In this document: positions 53,861-62,344 of the stretch, in pieces
Numbering within the stretch: the stretch's first letter is position 1
How the letters are laid out: every line of letters starts with the position of its first letter
Assembly (NCBI GenBank): GCA_021796215.1
Contig: JAJYOK010000013.1
Span: 24,831-88,830, forward strand
DNA: 64,000 nucleotides
Direction of reading: 5' to 3'
DNA from: Bacteroidota bacterium
GTDB taxonomy: Bacteria; Bacteroidota; Ignavibacteria; UBA10030; UBA8401
Program-made: the position numbers and the translations under genes
Notes under the pieces: model-generated
Databases searched by the model: none
What the model was told of the DNA's origin: nothing
What the model saw: only the letters and a program-made list of their open reading frames with translations

Positions 53861-55018
53861 ATGTCCAAAACTTCTTTTGTTATTTTCTTTTCAATTGTCG
53901 TTTCAATTTATCTTCTTATTAACTTTTATATTTTTCTCCGCGGATGGCAGGCGCTGGCATCTCTGCCGCAGTACCGGACAGCATATCTCGTCACATTTTG
54001 TATTTTGTCACTCTCGTTTCTTGCAGGAAGATTTCTCGAGCGCGTGGCACTTTCATGGTTTAGCAGCGCAATTGTGTGGATCGGATCGTTCTGGCTTGCC
54101 GTGATGGTGTATTTCCTTTTGATTCTTTTCTGCGCTGACATTCTACGGGAATTGAACCGCTTTATTTCGTTTTATCCTCCGGCTGGATCTGCTGCGTATC
54201 AGCGATTGAATATTTTCGCGTTCGCCGGCATTGCCGCAGCGGCGATAGTGATAACGATTGCCGGCTTTCTAAATGCTGCCTCGCCGCGCATTAAAAATCT
54301 CGACCTGACAATTCACAAAAATCATCAATCATTAAAGTTACTCAACATTGTTGCAGTTTCCGATATTCATCTCGGCACAATCATCGGAAAGAACCGGCTG
54401 GAGCATCTCGTGGAAAAAATCAATTCCCTGCACGCAGATGTCGTTCTGCTTCCCGGCGATGTTGTGGATGAAGATATTGGTCCTGTCATCAAACAAAATC
54501 TTGGGGAAACGCTTCGGACGATAAAAAGTAAGTTTGGTGTGTATGCAATTACCGGCAATCATGAATATATCGGCGGCGTGGAAGCGGCGTGCCGCTATCT
54601 CACCGAACATGGCATTGTCATGCTTCGCGACAGCACAGCCACAATTGATAATGCAGTGACAATCGTCGGGCGTGAAGACATCAGCATTAAAAGTTTCGCG
54701 CGTAAACAACGGGTGCCGCTCGGCGAACTGATGAAAAATGTTGACCGGACGAAGCCGATCATTCTATTGGATCATCAACCGTTTCATCTGAATGAGGCAG
54801 AAGAAGCCGGCGTTGACCTTCAGCTTTCCGGACACACACATCACGGACAACTGTGGCCATTCAACTTCATCACAAAAAAAGTGTACGAGCTAAGCTGGGG
54901 ATATTTGAAAAAAGGGGCAACGCATTATTATGTTTCGTGCGGAGCGGGAACGTGGGGCCCGCCGGTGCGAACCGGAAATACTCCTGAAATTATGAATATT
55001 CATTTACGCTTTGAATAA
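53861..55018 (+). CDS. Membrane-anchored metallophosphoesterase
   Basis: 385 residues. Four membrane helices (about 5-25, 40-58, 70-95, 115-140), then a calcineurin-like phosphoesterase with all metal motifs: SDIHLGTIIG, PGDVVDE, GNHEYIG, LDHQPFHL and SGHTHHGQLWP. It belongs to the YkuE/YaeI-like group that can act on UDP-diacylglucosamine or similar lipids, or other phosphodiesters. It follows the phosphatase by 14 bp and may be co-transcribed. Confidence 0.9.
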   Translation: MSKTSFVIFFSIVVSIYLLINFYIFLRGWQALASLPQYRTAYLVTFCILSLSFLAGRFLERVALSWFSSAIVWIGSFWLAVMVYFLLILFCADILRELNRFISFYPPAGSAAYQRLNIFAFAGIAAAAIVITIAGFLNAASPRIKNLDLTIHKNHQSLKLLNIVAVSDIHLGTIIGKNRLEHLVEKINSLHADVVLLPGDVVDEDIGPVIKQNLGETLRTIKSKFGVYAITGNHEYIGGVEAACRYLTEHGIVMLRDSTATIDNAVTIVGREDISIKSFARKQRVPLGELMKNVDRTKPIILLDHQPFHLNEAEEAGVDLQLSGHTHHGQLWPFNFITKKVYELSWGYLKKGATHYYVSCGAGTWGPPVRTGNTPEIMNIHLRFE

Positions 55019-55123
55019 AGATTCACTGTTAACAATTGTTTGATTCTCTGAATGAATCTCTCTATATTCTTCACGGTGAACCGAATTTTTTTCCCAAAAC
55101 TTTAATCATAGAAAACATTTTGC

Positions 55124-56041
55124 ATGTCTGCTGAAGTCGTTCTTCGTACCGTCAATCTTGGGAAGCAGTACAAAAAACGCTGGGCGGTGCAGAATGTGAA
55201 TTTAGAAATTCATCGGGGAGATGTGTTCGGTTTTCTCGGCCCGAATGGTGCGGGGAAAAGCACGACCATTCGGATGATCCTTTCATTGATTACACCGACC
55301 GACGGTTCCGTCGAACTTTTCAGACATCAGCTTTCTACGGAGCGCGAAGCAGCACTTGCGAAAGTTGCCGGCATTGTAGAGAAGCCCGATTTCTATCTCT
55401 ATCTCACCGCTTATCGAAACATGCAAATTGCGGGCGCGATGACATTAGGAAAAAAGCCTTCGCGGACAATGATCATGGACAATCTCCAGCTTGTGGGACT
55501 TGCCGGGCGTGCATTCGATCGTGTGAAAACATTTTCCCATGGAATGAAACAGCGGCTCGGCATCGCTCAGGCGTTGCTCTGCGAGCCGGAGCTGATTGTT
55601 CTTGATGAGCCGACCAACGGACTTGACCCGCAGGGAATGAAGGAAGTCCGCGATCTGATCGTGCGTTTGTCGCGCGAGCACAAAATGACAGTGTTTCTTT
55701 CTTCACACTTGCTCAATGAGGTTGAACAGGTAGCAACGCATATGGCGATCATCAACAAAGGAAAGCTTGTCGCTCAGGGAAGCGTAGAGGATTTACTTCA
55801 TTCGAAACTGCACAATGTTAAAATTTCGGTCCTGCCGGCGAAAAAGTCCCTTGCCATTTTGAAAAAGTTGAAGACGGTAAAAGATGCCGCGCTGGACGGT
55901 GACAGCATTTCAGCTTTGATTAACAATGCCGATATACCGAAAGTTGTGCGGATGTTGGCGGCGGCGCAGTGCAAAATTTATTCCATTACACCACAGCGGT
56001 CTCTTGAAGAATATTTCCTTTCGGTGACGGAAGAGAATTAA
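55124..56041 (+). CDS. ABC exporter ATP-binding subunit
   Basis: 305 residues: Walker A GPNGAGKST, Q-loop region, signature FSHGMKQRL, Walker B LIVLDEPTNGLDP and H-loop SSHLL. The C-terminal 80 residues are the usual DUF4162-like tail of NatA/CcmA-type exporters. It pairs with the permease 4 bp downstream. Confidence 0.92.
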   Translation: MSAEVVLRTVNLGKQYKKRWAVQNVNLEIHRGDVFGFLGPNGAGKSTTIRMILSLITPTDGSVELFRHQLSTEREAALAKVAGIVEKPDFYLYLTAYRNMQIAGAMTLGKKPSRTMIMDNLQLVGLAGRAFDRVKTFSHGMKQRLGIAQALLCEPELIVLDEPTNGLDPQGMKEVRDLIVRLSREHKMTVFLSSHLLNEVEQVATHMAIINKGKLVAQGSVEDLLHSKLHNVKISVLPAKKSLAILKKLKTVKDAALDGDSISALINNADIPKVVRMLAAAQCKIYSITPQRSLEEYFLSVTEEN

Positions 56042-56045
56042 TGCA

Positions 56046-56888
56046 ATGATGAATCTTGTTTATTACGAACTTTTCAAGACGTACGCGAAATGGCGCACCT
56101 ATATCGGTTTCATTGCCGTTGCCGTCATCATTCCGTTGATTATGTGGGGAATGCATCTTCAATCCGGACACAATTTTGTGCAGCATCAACTGAGCTCGCT
56201 GCAAAGCGATTTTCTCATTACGGGGAACCTGTTCAACGGCTGGAGCATTTCTCAGATTATTATGAACAGTTTGTGGGTGCACGTACCGTTTCTTATCAGT
56301 CTTGTAGCGGGCGATCAGCTTGCCGGCGAAGCGACGGCAGGAACATTTCGTCTGATTCTTATTCGTCCGGTATCGCGCACGCGCATTCTTGTTTCAAAAT
56401 ATATTGCAACATTATTTTACACGGCATCTTTGTTAGTAGTAATTGCCGCTCTCAGCCTCGGGCTTGGCTTGATTATTTTCGGCAGCGGCGATTTGCTTGC
56501 GGTTGATCGTGATATGCTTACTATTCTTCCCGAAGCGCATTTATGGAGCAGATTTCTTCTCGCGTACTCACTTGCAATTTGGTCAATGTGGGTTGTCGCG
56601 TCGCTTGCGTTTCTTTTCTCTTCTTTTGTAGAAAATGCCATCGGACCGATCATTGCAACGATGACGGTTGTTGTTGCGCTGCTTATTATTTCCAATCTTC
56701 CTGTTGAATCATTCGAATCAATCAAGCCGTATCTTTTCACAACGTACCAGGATGTGTGGCAGCAAGCGTTCAAAGAGCCGATGGACTGGAGTCATATTGC
56801 AAAATCATGCAGTGTGCTCGGCGCATACAGCGCAGTGTTTTATTCGATGACGTGGTACATCTTCAAGAAGAAAGACATACTTTCTTGA
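56046..56888 (+). CDS. ABC-2 type permease
   Basis: 280 residues with six hydrophobic segments. The motif GEATAGTFRLILIRPVSRTR is typical of ABC-2 exporters with an N-terminal membrane helix followed by a large periplasmic loop. Substrate unknown. Its start follows the ATPase stop by 4 bp. Confidence 0.87.
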   Translation: MMNLVYYELFKTYAKWRTYIGFIAVAVIIPLIMWGMHLQSGHNFVQHQLSSLQSDFLITGNLFNGWSISQIIMNSLWVHVPFLISLVAGDQLAGEATAGTFRLILIRPVSRTRILVSKYIATLFYTASLLVVIAALSLGLGLIIFGSGDLLAVDRDMLTILPEAHLWSRFLLAYSLAIWSMWVVASLAFLFSSFVENAIGPIIATMTVVVALLIISNLPVESFESIKPYLFTTYQDVWQQAFKEPMDWSHIAKSCSVLGAYSAVFYSMTWYIFKKKDILS

Positions 56889-56898
56889 AACAATTACG

Positions 56899-57310
56899 AA
56901 TGATGAATTACGAATGACGAATGAGAAAATGACGCATGAAGAACGATAATGTCGTTCAAGAAAAAAGTTTCAGTTTCGCATTGCGCATTATTAAGCTGCA
57001 CCGTTATTTGATTGAGAAATCGAAAGAATATGACTTGGCGAAGCAAGTGTTACGAAGCGGAACCTCAATTGGAGCGAACGTTGAGGAAGCAATAGGTGCG
57101 CAATCGCCGAAAGATTTTATTTCAAAAATGTCTATTGCTTATAAAGAAGCCCGAGAAACACATTATTGGTTAAGACTCTTGAATGAAGGTTCCCTGATAG
57201 AAAAGAAACTGGCTGAATCTATGCTATGCGATGTTGATGAACTTTTGAAAATTATTGGTTCTATTCAACGAACAATGAAAACTAAAATTCATAATTCATA
57301 ATTCGTCATT
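56899..57310. mobile_element. Inverted-repeat cassette carrying a four-helix-bundle gene
   Basis: A 25-bp imperfect inverted repeat (20 of 25 match): left 56899-56923 beginning AATGATGAATTACG, right 57286-57310 ending ATTCGTCATT. It encloses only the gene at 56936-57301 and splits the ABC permease from the MFS gene. No transposase. It resembles the small cassettes in which this protein family is found inside 23S rRNA genes. Confidence 0.55.
56936..57301 (+). CDS. Four-helix-bundle (23S rRNA intervening-sequence type) protein
   Basis: 121 residues, all helical. The pattern FALRIIKLHRYLIEK, LAKQVLRSGTSIGANVEEA and SIAYKEARETHYWLRLL is diagnostic for the four-helix-bundle family whose genes occur in rRNA intervening sequences; the family is related to the Avd protein of diversity-generating retroelements. 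The function is unknown. The last codons and stop lie in the right-hand inverted repeat. Nearby I see no rRNA, reverse transcriptase or variable repeat. Confidence 0.9.
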   Translation: MKNDNVVQEKSFSFALRIIKLHRYLIEKSKEYDLAKQVLRSGTSIGANVEEAIGAQSPKDFISKMSIAYKEARETHYWLRLLNEGSLIEKKLAESMLCDVDELLKIIGSIQRTMKTKIHNS

Positions 57311-57314
57311 AACT

Positions 57315-58595
57315 ATGAACATAAAGCAAAATCTTCTTGAGTTTAAAAACGGTTTTCATCGTTCGTTCTGGGTTGCGAACAGCATGGAGTTATTCGAGCG
57401 GCTCGCGTATTACGGACAGGCAACAGTTCTCAGCATTTTTCTGCGCGACCATCTTCATTTCAATGAGATTGAAGCAGGGCAAATTTCATCGGTCTTCGGC
57501 GGCTTGTTGTATTTGCTTCCGATTTTTGCCGGCACACTGGCGGACAAATTCGGTTTTCGCAGAGCGTTCTTCATTGCGTTTTCTTTTCTCGCCATCGGGT
57601 ATTTTCTCATCGGCTCCACGGGAATGGCGGCGTTTCAAGGACTCTACAGAGGACTTCCGTTGTTTTGGGTGCTTGTCGTGATTCTGATTTTCACCGCTAT
57701 CGGCGGTTCGTTCATTAAGCCTTCCGTGCTTGGTACAGTCGGCGTCACTTCAAAGCCGGAAACAAAATCACTCGGTTATGCTGTGTACTACTGGCTGGTG
57801 AATATCGGCGCGGCAATCGGTCCTGCAATAGCGTATTTCGTTCGCGATGAAATTGGTATTGAGTACGTGTACCTCGTTTCATCGTTGAGTTGTGTCGCGA
57901 TGTTTTTTGTCAATCTTGTGTTCTATAAAAACGTTGAAAGCGAGGGTGAGGTTGTTGTAGAGTCGCTCGGAACAAAATTGCGGAACCTTGTGGTTGTTCT
58001 GAGCAATGCAAAGTTTATGATTTTTCTTTTAATCTTTTCGTTGTACTGGATTATGTTCTGGCAAATTTTCATTGTCGTGCCGTATTATGTCACCGATTAT
58101 GTTTCGAAAAGTGCGCCGTTCGAAATCATTCAATCCACCGGAGCATGGGGAATTATTGTGTTGCAGTTGATTGTGAACAGATTAAGTAAAAAGATTCCGA
58201 CGCGTTCAGCGATTGTACTCGGTTTTGCGGTATCAACATTATGCTGGCTGATCATCGCACTTAACCCGAATGTGTGGACAATTATTGCAGGAATGCTGGT
58301 CTGGTCCATCGGTGAAATGACGCAGGCGCCGCGTTATTATGAATATATTTCCGACCTCGCGCCAAAAGGTCAGCAGGGACTTTTTCAAGGCTACGCGTTC
58401 TTGCCGATCGCTATTGCGTGGATTGTCGGCGGGCCGTTCGGCGGTTGGCTGTATGCGACTTTCGCGCGTGAATCATCTCATCCGGTTGTCGTGTGGTATT
58501 CGATTTTTGCAGTTGGCGTGCTTGCGACGCTTTTGATGGCCGGATACAATTTTTTTGTCGGACGATTGGAAACACGACAAGCGGCGTCGGCCTGA
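57315..58595 (+). CDS. MFS transporter, POT-like
   Basis: 426 residues, twelve hydrophobic helices. ELFERLAYYGQATVL near the N-terminus and GTLADKFGFRRAF with GGSFIKPSVLGTVG are typical of the proton-dependent oligopeptide transporter branch. Substrate probably di/tripeptides or a related solute; unproven. It starts 14 bp after the four-helix-bundle gene. Confidence 0.87.
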   Translation: MNIKQNLLEFKNGFHRSFWVANSMELFERLAYYGQATVLSIFLRDHLHFNEIEAGQISSVFGGLLYLLPIFAGTLADKFGFRRAFFIAFSFLAIGYFLIGSTGMAAFQGLYRGLPLFWVLVVILIFTAIGGSFIKPSVLGTVGVTSKPETKSLGYAVYYWLVNIGAAIGPAIAYFVRDEIGIEYVYLVSSLSCVAMFFVNLVFYKNVESEGEVVVESLGTKLRNLVVVLSNAKFMIFLLIFSLYWIMFWQIFIVVPYYVTDYVSKSAPFEIIQSTGAWGIIVLQLIVNRLSKKIPTRSAIVLGFAVSTLCWLIIALNPNVWTIIAGMLVWSIGEMTQAPRYYEYISDLAPKGQQGLFQGYAFLPIAIAWIVGGPFGGWLYATFARESSHPVVVWYSIFAVGVLATLLMAGYNFFVGRLETRQAASA

Positions 58596-58622
58596 GCAAT
58601 ACTTTCACCGAGAATATAGAAC

Positions 58623-59495
58623 ATGAAAACAATCATACGTATGCTAAAACCCATCTTAAAAATGGATGGCGGAGAGAAAACCATTCCATTTGCCATGCTG
58701 AGCGCATCGAAGTGGCGCTGTACGCCACCACGTACAGCGTGGCATCCAGCTTTCCGGATTTTTCGCCGCTGCGTTCCTCAGAATGACATTCCTCTGGGAT
58801 TTTTACGATGGCTTCTGATATTTTTTCTCAGCGCAGGATCAACAAGCGGCATTGCGCAGACGCTCACCGCGTCCCAGATTCTTGCCAATGTGCAAAAGCA
58901 GTTTGAGCAGATCAACGATTATACCGTGACGCTCCATGCGACGGTCAATATCGAGCATCTCAATATTCCCGATATGACGGTGAAGTTATATTTCAAACAG
59001 CCCGACAAGATTCATATTGAATCGAAGAATTTTGCCATGCTGCCGAAAGAAGGCATCGCGCTGACGCCGTCGCTTTTGATAGCACGATTTGATGCAACGC
59101 TTGTTGAAACCGAACATGCCGACAAAGGGAACATATACAAACTGCATTTGATTTCGAAACCGGAACCCGGGAAACTAACAATAGAAAGTTATGTTTGGGT
59201 TGACGGTACGGATTGGATTATCACTCGGTTTGAATCTCTGCCGTCAGAAAACAAGCGCGTCACAGTTGCGTTTCAGGATACGCTCATAGACGGGAAATAT
59301 TTTTTGCCGTCGAAGATCTCCGCTTCATTTGGTTCTCCGGCCGCCGATACGACAAGTGTCTCTTCTTCCGAAGGAACGGGCATGCGTCCCCAGCGAATAC
59401 CTCGCAAAGGGAGTATTACTATTCTGTATTCCGACTACAAAGTGAACACCGGTTTACCGGACGAACTGTTTGAAAAGAAAGATAACGGCGAGTAA
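58623..59495 (+). CDS. LolA-like outer-membrane lipoprotein carrier-type protein with repeat-disrupted N-terminus
   Basis: 290 residues as read. From about residue 63 it has a signal-like segment (LRWLLIFFLSAGSTSGIAQT), then a LolA/LppX-type fold (ILANVQKQFEQINDYTVTLH, VKLYFKQPDKIHIES, VWVDGTDWIITRFES). Such proteins carry lipids or lipoproteins across the periplasm. The first codons (MKTIIRMLKPILK) look like a normal start, but residues about 23-55 come from a palindromic repeat (58691-58788) that moves the hydrophobic segment far from the N-terminus. No ATG, GTG or TTG is available in frame between the repeat and the signal segment. Export may be weakened. Confidence 0.72.
   Translation: MKTIIRMLKPILKMDGGEKTIPFAMLSASKWRCTPPRTAWHPAFRIFRRCVPQNDIPLGFLRWLLIFFLSAGSTSGIAQTLTASQILANVQKQFEQINDYTVTLHATVNIEHLNIPDMTVKLYFKQPDKIHIESKNFAMLPKEGIALTPSLLIARFDATLVETEHADKGNIYKLHLISKPEPGKLTIESYVWVDGTDWIITRFESLPSENKRVTVAFQDTLIDGKYFLPSKISASFGSPAADTTSVSSSEGTGMRPQRIPRKGSITILYSDYKVNTGLPDELFEKKDNGE
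58691..58788. repeat. Palindromic dispersed repeat inserted in a gene
   Basis: Outer arms TGCCATGCTGAG (58691-58702) and CTCAGAATGACA (58777-58788) pair at 10 of 12; inner arms CGCTGTACG (58716-58724) and CGTACAGCG (58731-58739) are perfect. The reverse strand reads TGTCATTCTGAGGAACGCAG, a phrase I recognise as common in dispersed repeats of Bacteroidota-like genomes. It keeps the frame of the LolA-like gene. Confidence 0.7.
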
Positions 59496-59517
59496 CCACG
59501 CTGTCATTCTTCCCCTC

Positions 59518-59546
59518 TTGACAAAGTCACATCTAATTATTAATTT
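59518..59546 (+). promoter_or_regulatory. Promoter of the mntR-mntH operon
   Basis: TTGACA (59518-59523), then TAATTT at 59541-59546 with 17 bases between. TAATTTAG also approximates the Bacteroidota -7 box. The second element lies inside the palindromic operator. Confidence 0.55.
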
Positions 59547-59561
59547 AGGCTAACCTAAATT
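59542..59561. promoter_or_regulatory. DtxR/MntR-type operator
   Basis: Perfect palindrome AATTTAGG-CTAA-CCTAAATT, 14 bp before the regulator ATG. TTAGG...CCTAA matches the DtxR/IdeR iron-box consensus core. Binding here would cover the -10/-7 element and block the operon when metal is plentiful (inference). Confidence 0.78.
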
Positions 59562-59574
59562 TCTGAACAATTCT

Positions 59575-60228
59575 ATGCCAAGCATCAACGTAGAAGATTA
59601 TCTGAAGCATATTTATTACCTGCAGGAAGAAGGCGATGCCGTGACGACATCGTCATTGGCAGGGCAGTTGAATATTGCCTCCGCTTCGGTCACTGATATG
59701 GTGAAAAAGCTTTCCGGGCAGCACTATCTGCGCCACTCGCCGTACCGAGGAGTTCAGCTTACGGAAAAGGGGAGGCGTTCTGCACTGAAAATTATCCGCA
59801 AGCACCGTCTGTGGGAAATGTTCCTTTCGGAAGTGCTTCATTTTGGCTGGGATGAGATTGACGAAGAAGCCGAGAAGTTCGAGCACATCATGTCCGATAA
59901 GATGGAGGAGAGAATTGATGAAGTGCTTGGGTTTCCGCGCGTTGATCCGCATGGCGACCCGATACCGGCAAAGAACGGCACGGTGAAAAATATCCGGGCA
60001 TTTCCTCTTTCCGATGCACCGGAAGGAAATTCGGTACGCGTTCTCCGCGTCAATGATGCGAATCCGGAATTGCTGCAATATGTTTCAAGCATCGGGCTTT
60101 CGTTGAATAAACGACTGAGCGTTAAGCAGCGGATAAAGTTCGACAAGTCATTGATCATTAAAATCGGCTCGAAAGAAATAGCAATCAGTACCGTTGCTGC
60201 AGAAAATATTTTTGTCGAATCAGTGTAA
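59575..60228 (+). CDS. DtxR/MntR-family metal-dependent repressor
   Basis: 217 residues. Winged helix-turn-helix about 5-65 (SSLAGQLNIASASVTDMVKKL), dimerisation/metal domain about 70-135 with the metal ligands in HRLWEMFLSEVLHFGWDEIDEEAEKFEH, then a FeoA/SH3-like domain about 155-215. It senses Mn2+ or Fe2+. Co-transcription with the Nramp gene 2 bp downstream favours manganese. It probably represses its own operon through the palindrome at 59542. Confidence 0.92.
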   Translation: MPSINVEDYLKHIYYLQEEGDAVTTSSLAGQLNIASASVTDMVKKLSGQHYLRHSPYRGVQLTEKGRRSALKIIRKHRLWEMFLSEVLHFGWDEIDEEAEKFEHIMSDKMEERIDEVLGFPRVDPHGDPIPAKNGTVKNIRAFPLSDAPEGNSVRVLRVNDANPELLQYVSSIGLSLNKRLSVKQRIKFDKSLIIKIGSKEIAISTVAAENIFVESV

Positions 60229-60230
60229 GT

Positions 60231-61664
60231 ATGTCGCAACAACAAACAGACCTCAAAAAAACTGAGAACAAAAGCAGCGGGGCGGAAACGGTTACTTCTC
60301 CTCCGGGGCATCTCTCGCTTGAAGGTATGCATGGCAGTGTAGAAGTGCCGCATCATCGCTCCGGTTTCTGGCAGCAATGGCGTGCGTTTGTGGGTCCCGC
60401 ATTGCTTGTGAGCGTCGGTTATATGGACCCGGGCAATTGGGGCACTGACTTGCAAGGCGGCGCCCAGTTCAAGTACGGACTTTTGTGGGTTGTCGGACTT
60501 GCAAGTTTGATGGCAATTTTCATGCAGGTGATTTCTGCGCGTCTGGGTGTAGTGACCGGAAAAGATCTTGCGCAATGCTGCCGTGATTGGTACCCGCGAT
60601 GGACTCGTGTGCCGAACTGGCTTTTCAGTGAAATGGCAATTGGTGCATGTGATCTTGCCGAGGTACTGGGGAGCGCCGTTGCACTGAATCTCTTGTTCCA
60701 CATTCCGTTGCTGTGGACGGTTATCATCACCGGCTCGGACGTATTACTTCTCTTAGCTCTGCAACGGTTCGGCATGCGGACGATTGAGGCAGTAGTTTTG
60801 CTTCTCGTGATCACTATCGCAGTTTGTTACTTCATTGAAATTTTTATTCTGCCGGAAACTCATCCCGGCTTTTTAGAAATGGGAGGAGCGTTAATAAGTC
60901 CGAGCTTTCGCCAGACAGGAATGATTTATTTGACGATCGGTATCATTGGTGCAACGGTAATGCCTCATAATTTGTATTTGCATTCGGCTCTTGTCCAAAG
61001 CAGAAAACTGCAGAAGGACGAAGAATCCATGAAGCAGGCAATTCGTTTTAATACTATTGACTCTGTAGCGGCATTGACGATCGCATTTTTTGTGAACGCG
61101 GCAATTCTGGTGCTCGCCGCAATGGTGTTCTTTGGAAAAGAAAGTGTAACAGTCGCAGGTGGAGCGGTCGTTACGTTTGGCGGTAACGCCGATTGGATCC
61201 GCGTTGCGTATCTCACGCTCGCACCATTGTTAGGGACCGCTGCTGCGAGCACGCTGTTCGCAGTAGCACTTCTTGCGAGCGGACAAAGCAGCACGATTAC
61301 CGGCACGCTTGCCGGACAAGTCGTGATGGAAGGCTTCATGCATTGGAGAATAAAACCGTGGGTGCGGCGGCTCATCACACGCACACTTGCAATTCTTCCG
61401 GCAATTTTCATTATTGGCTTACGCGGTGACGGCAGTGTGAATGACCTCCTGACGCTTAGTCAAGTGGTGCTTGCTCTGCAGCTTCCATTCGCAATGTTTC
61501 CGCTGCTGCAATTGACAAGTTCACGCAAGCGGATGGGAAAGTGGAAGCTCGGTTGGTTTTTGATGATTGCCGGATGGGGAAGCGCTCTGTTGATCACTGC
61601 AATGGATGTATATGGTCTGCCGGAGTCGCTTGTAGCGGCATGGCATGTGATCATTGGAAAATAA
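60231..61664 (+). CDS. mntH: Nramp-family divalent metal transporter
   Basis: 477 residues, eleven to twelve membrane helices. Metal-binding DPGNWGTD in helix 1 and MPHNLYLHSALVQSR in helix 6 are intact. It imports Mn2+ (or Fe2+) with protons. A 50-residue hydrophilic N-terminal extension with His and Glu precedes helix 1, longer than usual. The start is 2 bp after the repressor stop. Confidence 0.93.
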   Translation: MSQQQTDLKKTENKSSGAETVTSPPGHLSLEGMHGSVEVPHHRSGFWQQWRAFVGPALLVSVGYMDPGNWGTDLQGGAQFKYGLLWVVGLASLMAIFMQVISARLGVVTGKDLAQCCRDWYPRWTRVPNWLFSEMAIGACDLAEVLGSAVALNLLFHIPLLWTVIITGSDVLLLLALQRFGMRTIEAVVLLLVITIAVCYFIEIFILPETHPGFLEMGGALISPSFRQTGMIYLTIGIIGATVMPHNLYLHSALVQSRKLQKDEESMKQAIRFNTIDSVAALTIAFFVNAAILVLAAMVFFGKESVTVAGGAVVTFGGNADWIRVAYLTLAPLLGTAAASTLFAVALLASGQSSTITGTLAGQVVMEGFMHWRIKPWVRRLITRTLAILPAIFIIGLRGDGSVNDLLTLSQVVLALQLPFAMFPLLQLTSSRKRMGKWKLGWFLMIAGWGSALLITAMDVYGLPESLVAAWHVIIGK

Positions 61665-61676
61665 ATTTTTTCTTCT

Positions 61677-61744
61677 GCCACCAAGTCACGAAGACACAAA
61701 AATTTTGTCTGAATAATTTTTTGGTGACATAGTGCCTTTGTGGC
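61677..61744. repeat. Palindromic dispersed repeat (GCCAC...GTGGC)
   Basis: Left arm starts GCCACCAAGTCACGAAGACA, right arm ends AGTGCCTTTGTGGC; the arms pair at about three quarters of 26 positions. The wording (CACAAAG, AAGGCAC, TTTGTGGC) recurs as a dispersed repeat in many FCB and other environmental genomes. It lies between mntH and the stress-protein gene, 20 bp before the latter. Confidence 0.6.
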
Positions 61745-61763
61745 TAATCGAAAAAGGAAACAC

Positions 61764-62180
61764 GTGTACAAAACAATCCTCGTAACTTTAGACGGTACTT
61801 CAACCGACAGAGCGATTATTGAACACGTTAAACTGCTCGCCAAAATGGCGAAAAGCCGGGTAGTATTATTGCATGTTGCCGATGGCTGGGCAGCACGAAC
61901 TTTCGGTTCGGATGCTGTAGGAGCTGAAGTGACGGAAGATATGGCATATCTCGAAAAGGTCAAGGCAGAATTCCTTGCTGTAGAGGTTGAAGCTGAAACG
62001 GAACTTGCCTACGGCGAACCTGCGGCAGAAATCGTGAAGTGGGTGCAGCGCGGAAACTGCGATCTTATTGCAATGAGCACGCACGGCCATCGTTTCATTG
62101 CAGATTTATTTCTTGGAGCGACAGCAACGCGCGTGCGTCATGGCGTGAATGTTCCGGTTCTTCTTCTCAAAGCAAAATAG
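61764..62180 (+). CDS. Universal stress protein (UspA family)
   Basis: 138 residues, single Usp domain: ILVTLDGTSTDRAI at the N-terminus and the ATP-binding G-2x-G-9x-G(S/T) region as STHGHRFIADLFLGATATRV. The GTG at 61764 has AAAAAGGA in front and gives the usual MYKTILVTLDG start; an upstream GTG at 61740 lies in a repeat. Its place after mntH suggests a metal or stress link, but the repeat between them may mark separate units. Confidence 0.9.
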   Translation: MYKTILVTLDGTSTDRAIIEHVKLLAKMAKSRVVLLHVADGWAARTFGSDAVGAEVTEDMAYLEKVKAEFLAVEVEAETELAYGEPAAEIVKWVQRGNCDLIAMSTHGHRFIADLFLGATATRVRHGVNVPVLLLKAK

Positions 62181-62205
62181 TCCCGTATTGTAAACTTTGT
62201 TTCAA

Positions 62206-62276
62206 TTGCAGATGATCGTGTGCATCGTCGGCGAAGATACCGCCGTCCTGAACGATGCGCAGCATCGCCGGAATTG
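62206..62276 (-). pseudogene. Fragment of the HEAT-repeat permease gene (71-bp duplicate)
   Basis: Matches 63168-63238 at 69 of 71 positions, same orientation. It encodes a variant of the segment AIPAMLHIVQNGGIFADDAHD without flanking gene. Together the two copies bracket vapBC. Confidence 0.8.
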
Positions 62277-62281
62277 TGACA

Positions 62282-62332
62282 TTGCTATAAAAAGTCAGAA
62301 TGTGTATATTTACTGACAACAATACACACATT
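62282..62332 (+). promoter_or_regulatory. vapBC promoter and candidate autoregulatory operator
   Basis: TTG at 62282-62284 and TATATTTA at 62305-62312 (20 bases apart) fit a Bacteroidota-type promoter. An inverted repeat AATGTGTAT (62299-62307) and ATACACACATT (62322-62332) overlaps it. Toxin-antitoxin complexes commonly repress through such sites. Confidence 0.5.
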
Positions 62333-62344
62333 GGAGAGAATACA

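Noticed and set aside
56936..57301. Diversity-generating retroelement accessory gene (Avd)
   Set aside because: No reverse transcriptase, template repeat or variable repeat lies nearby; the inverted-repeat cassette fits the rRNA-insert type better.
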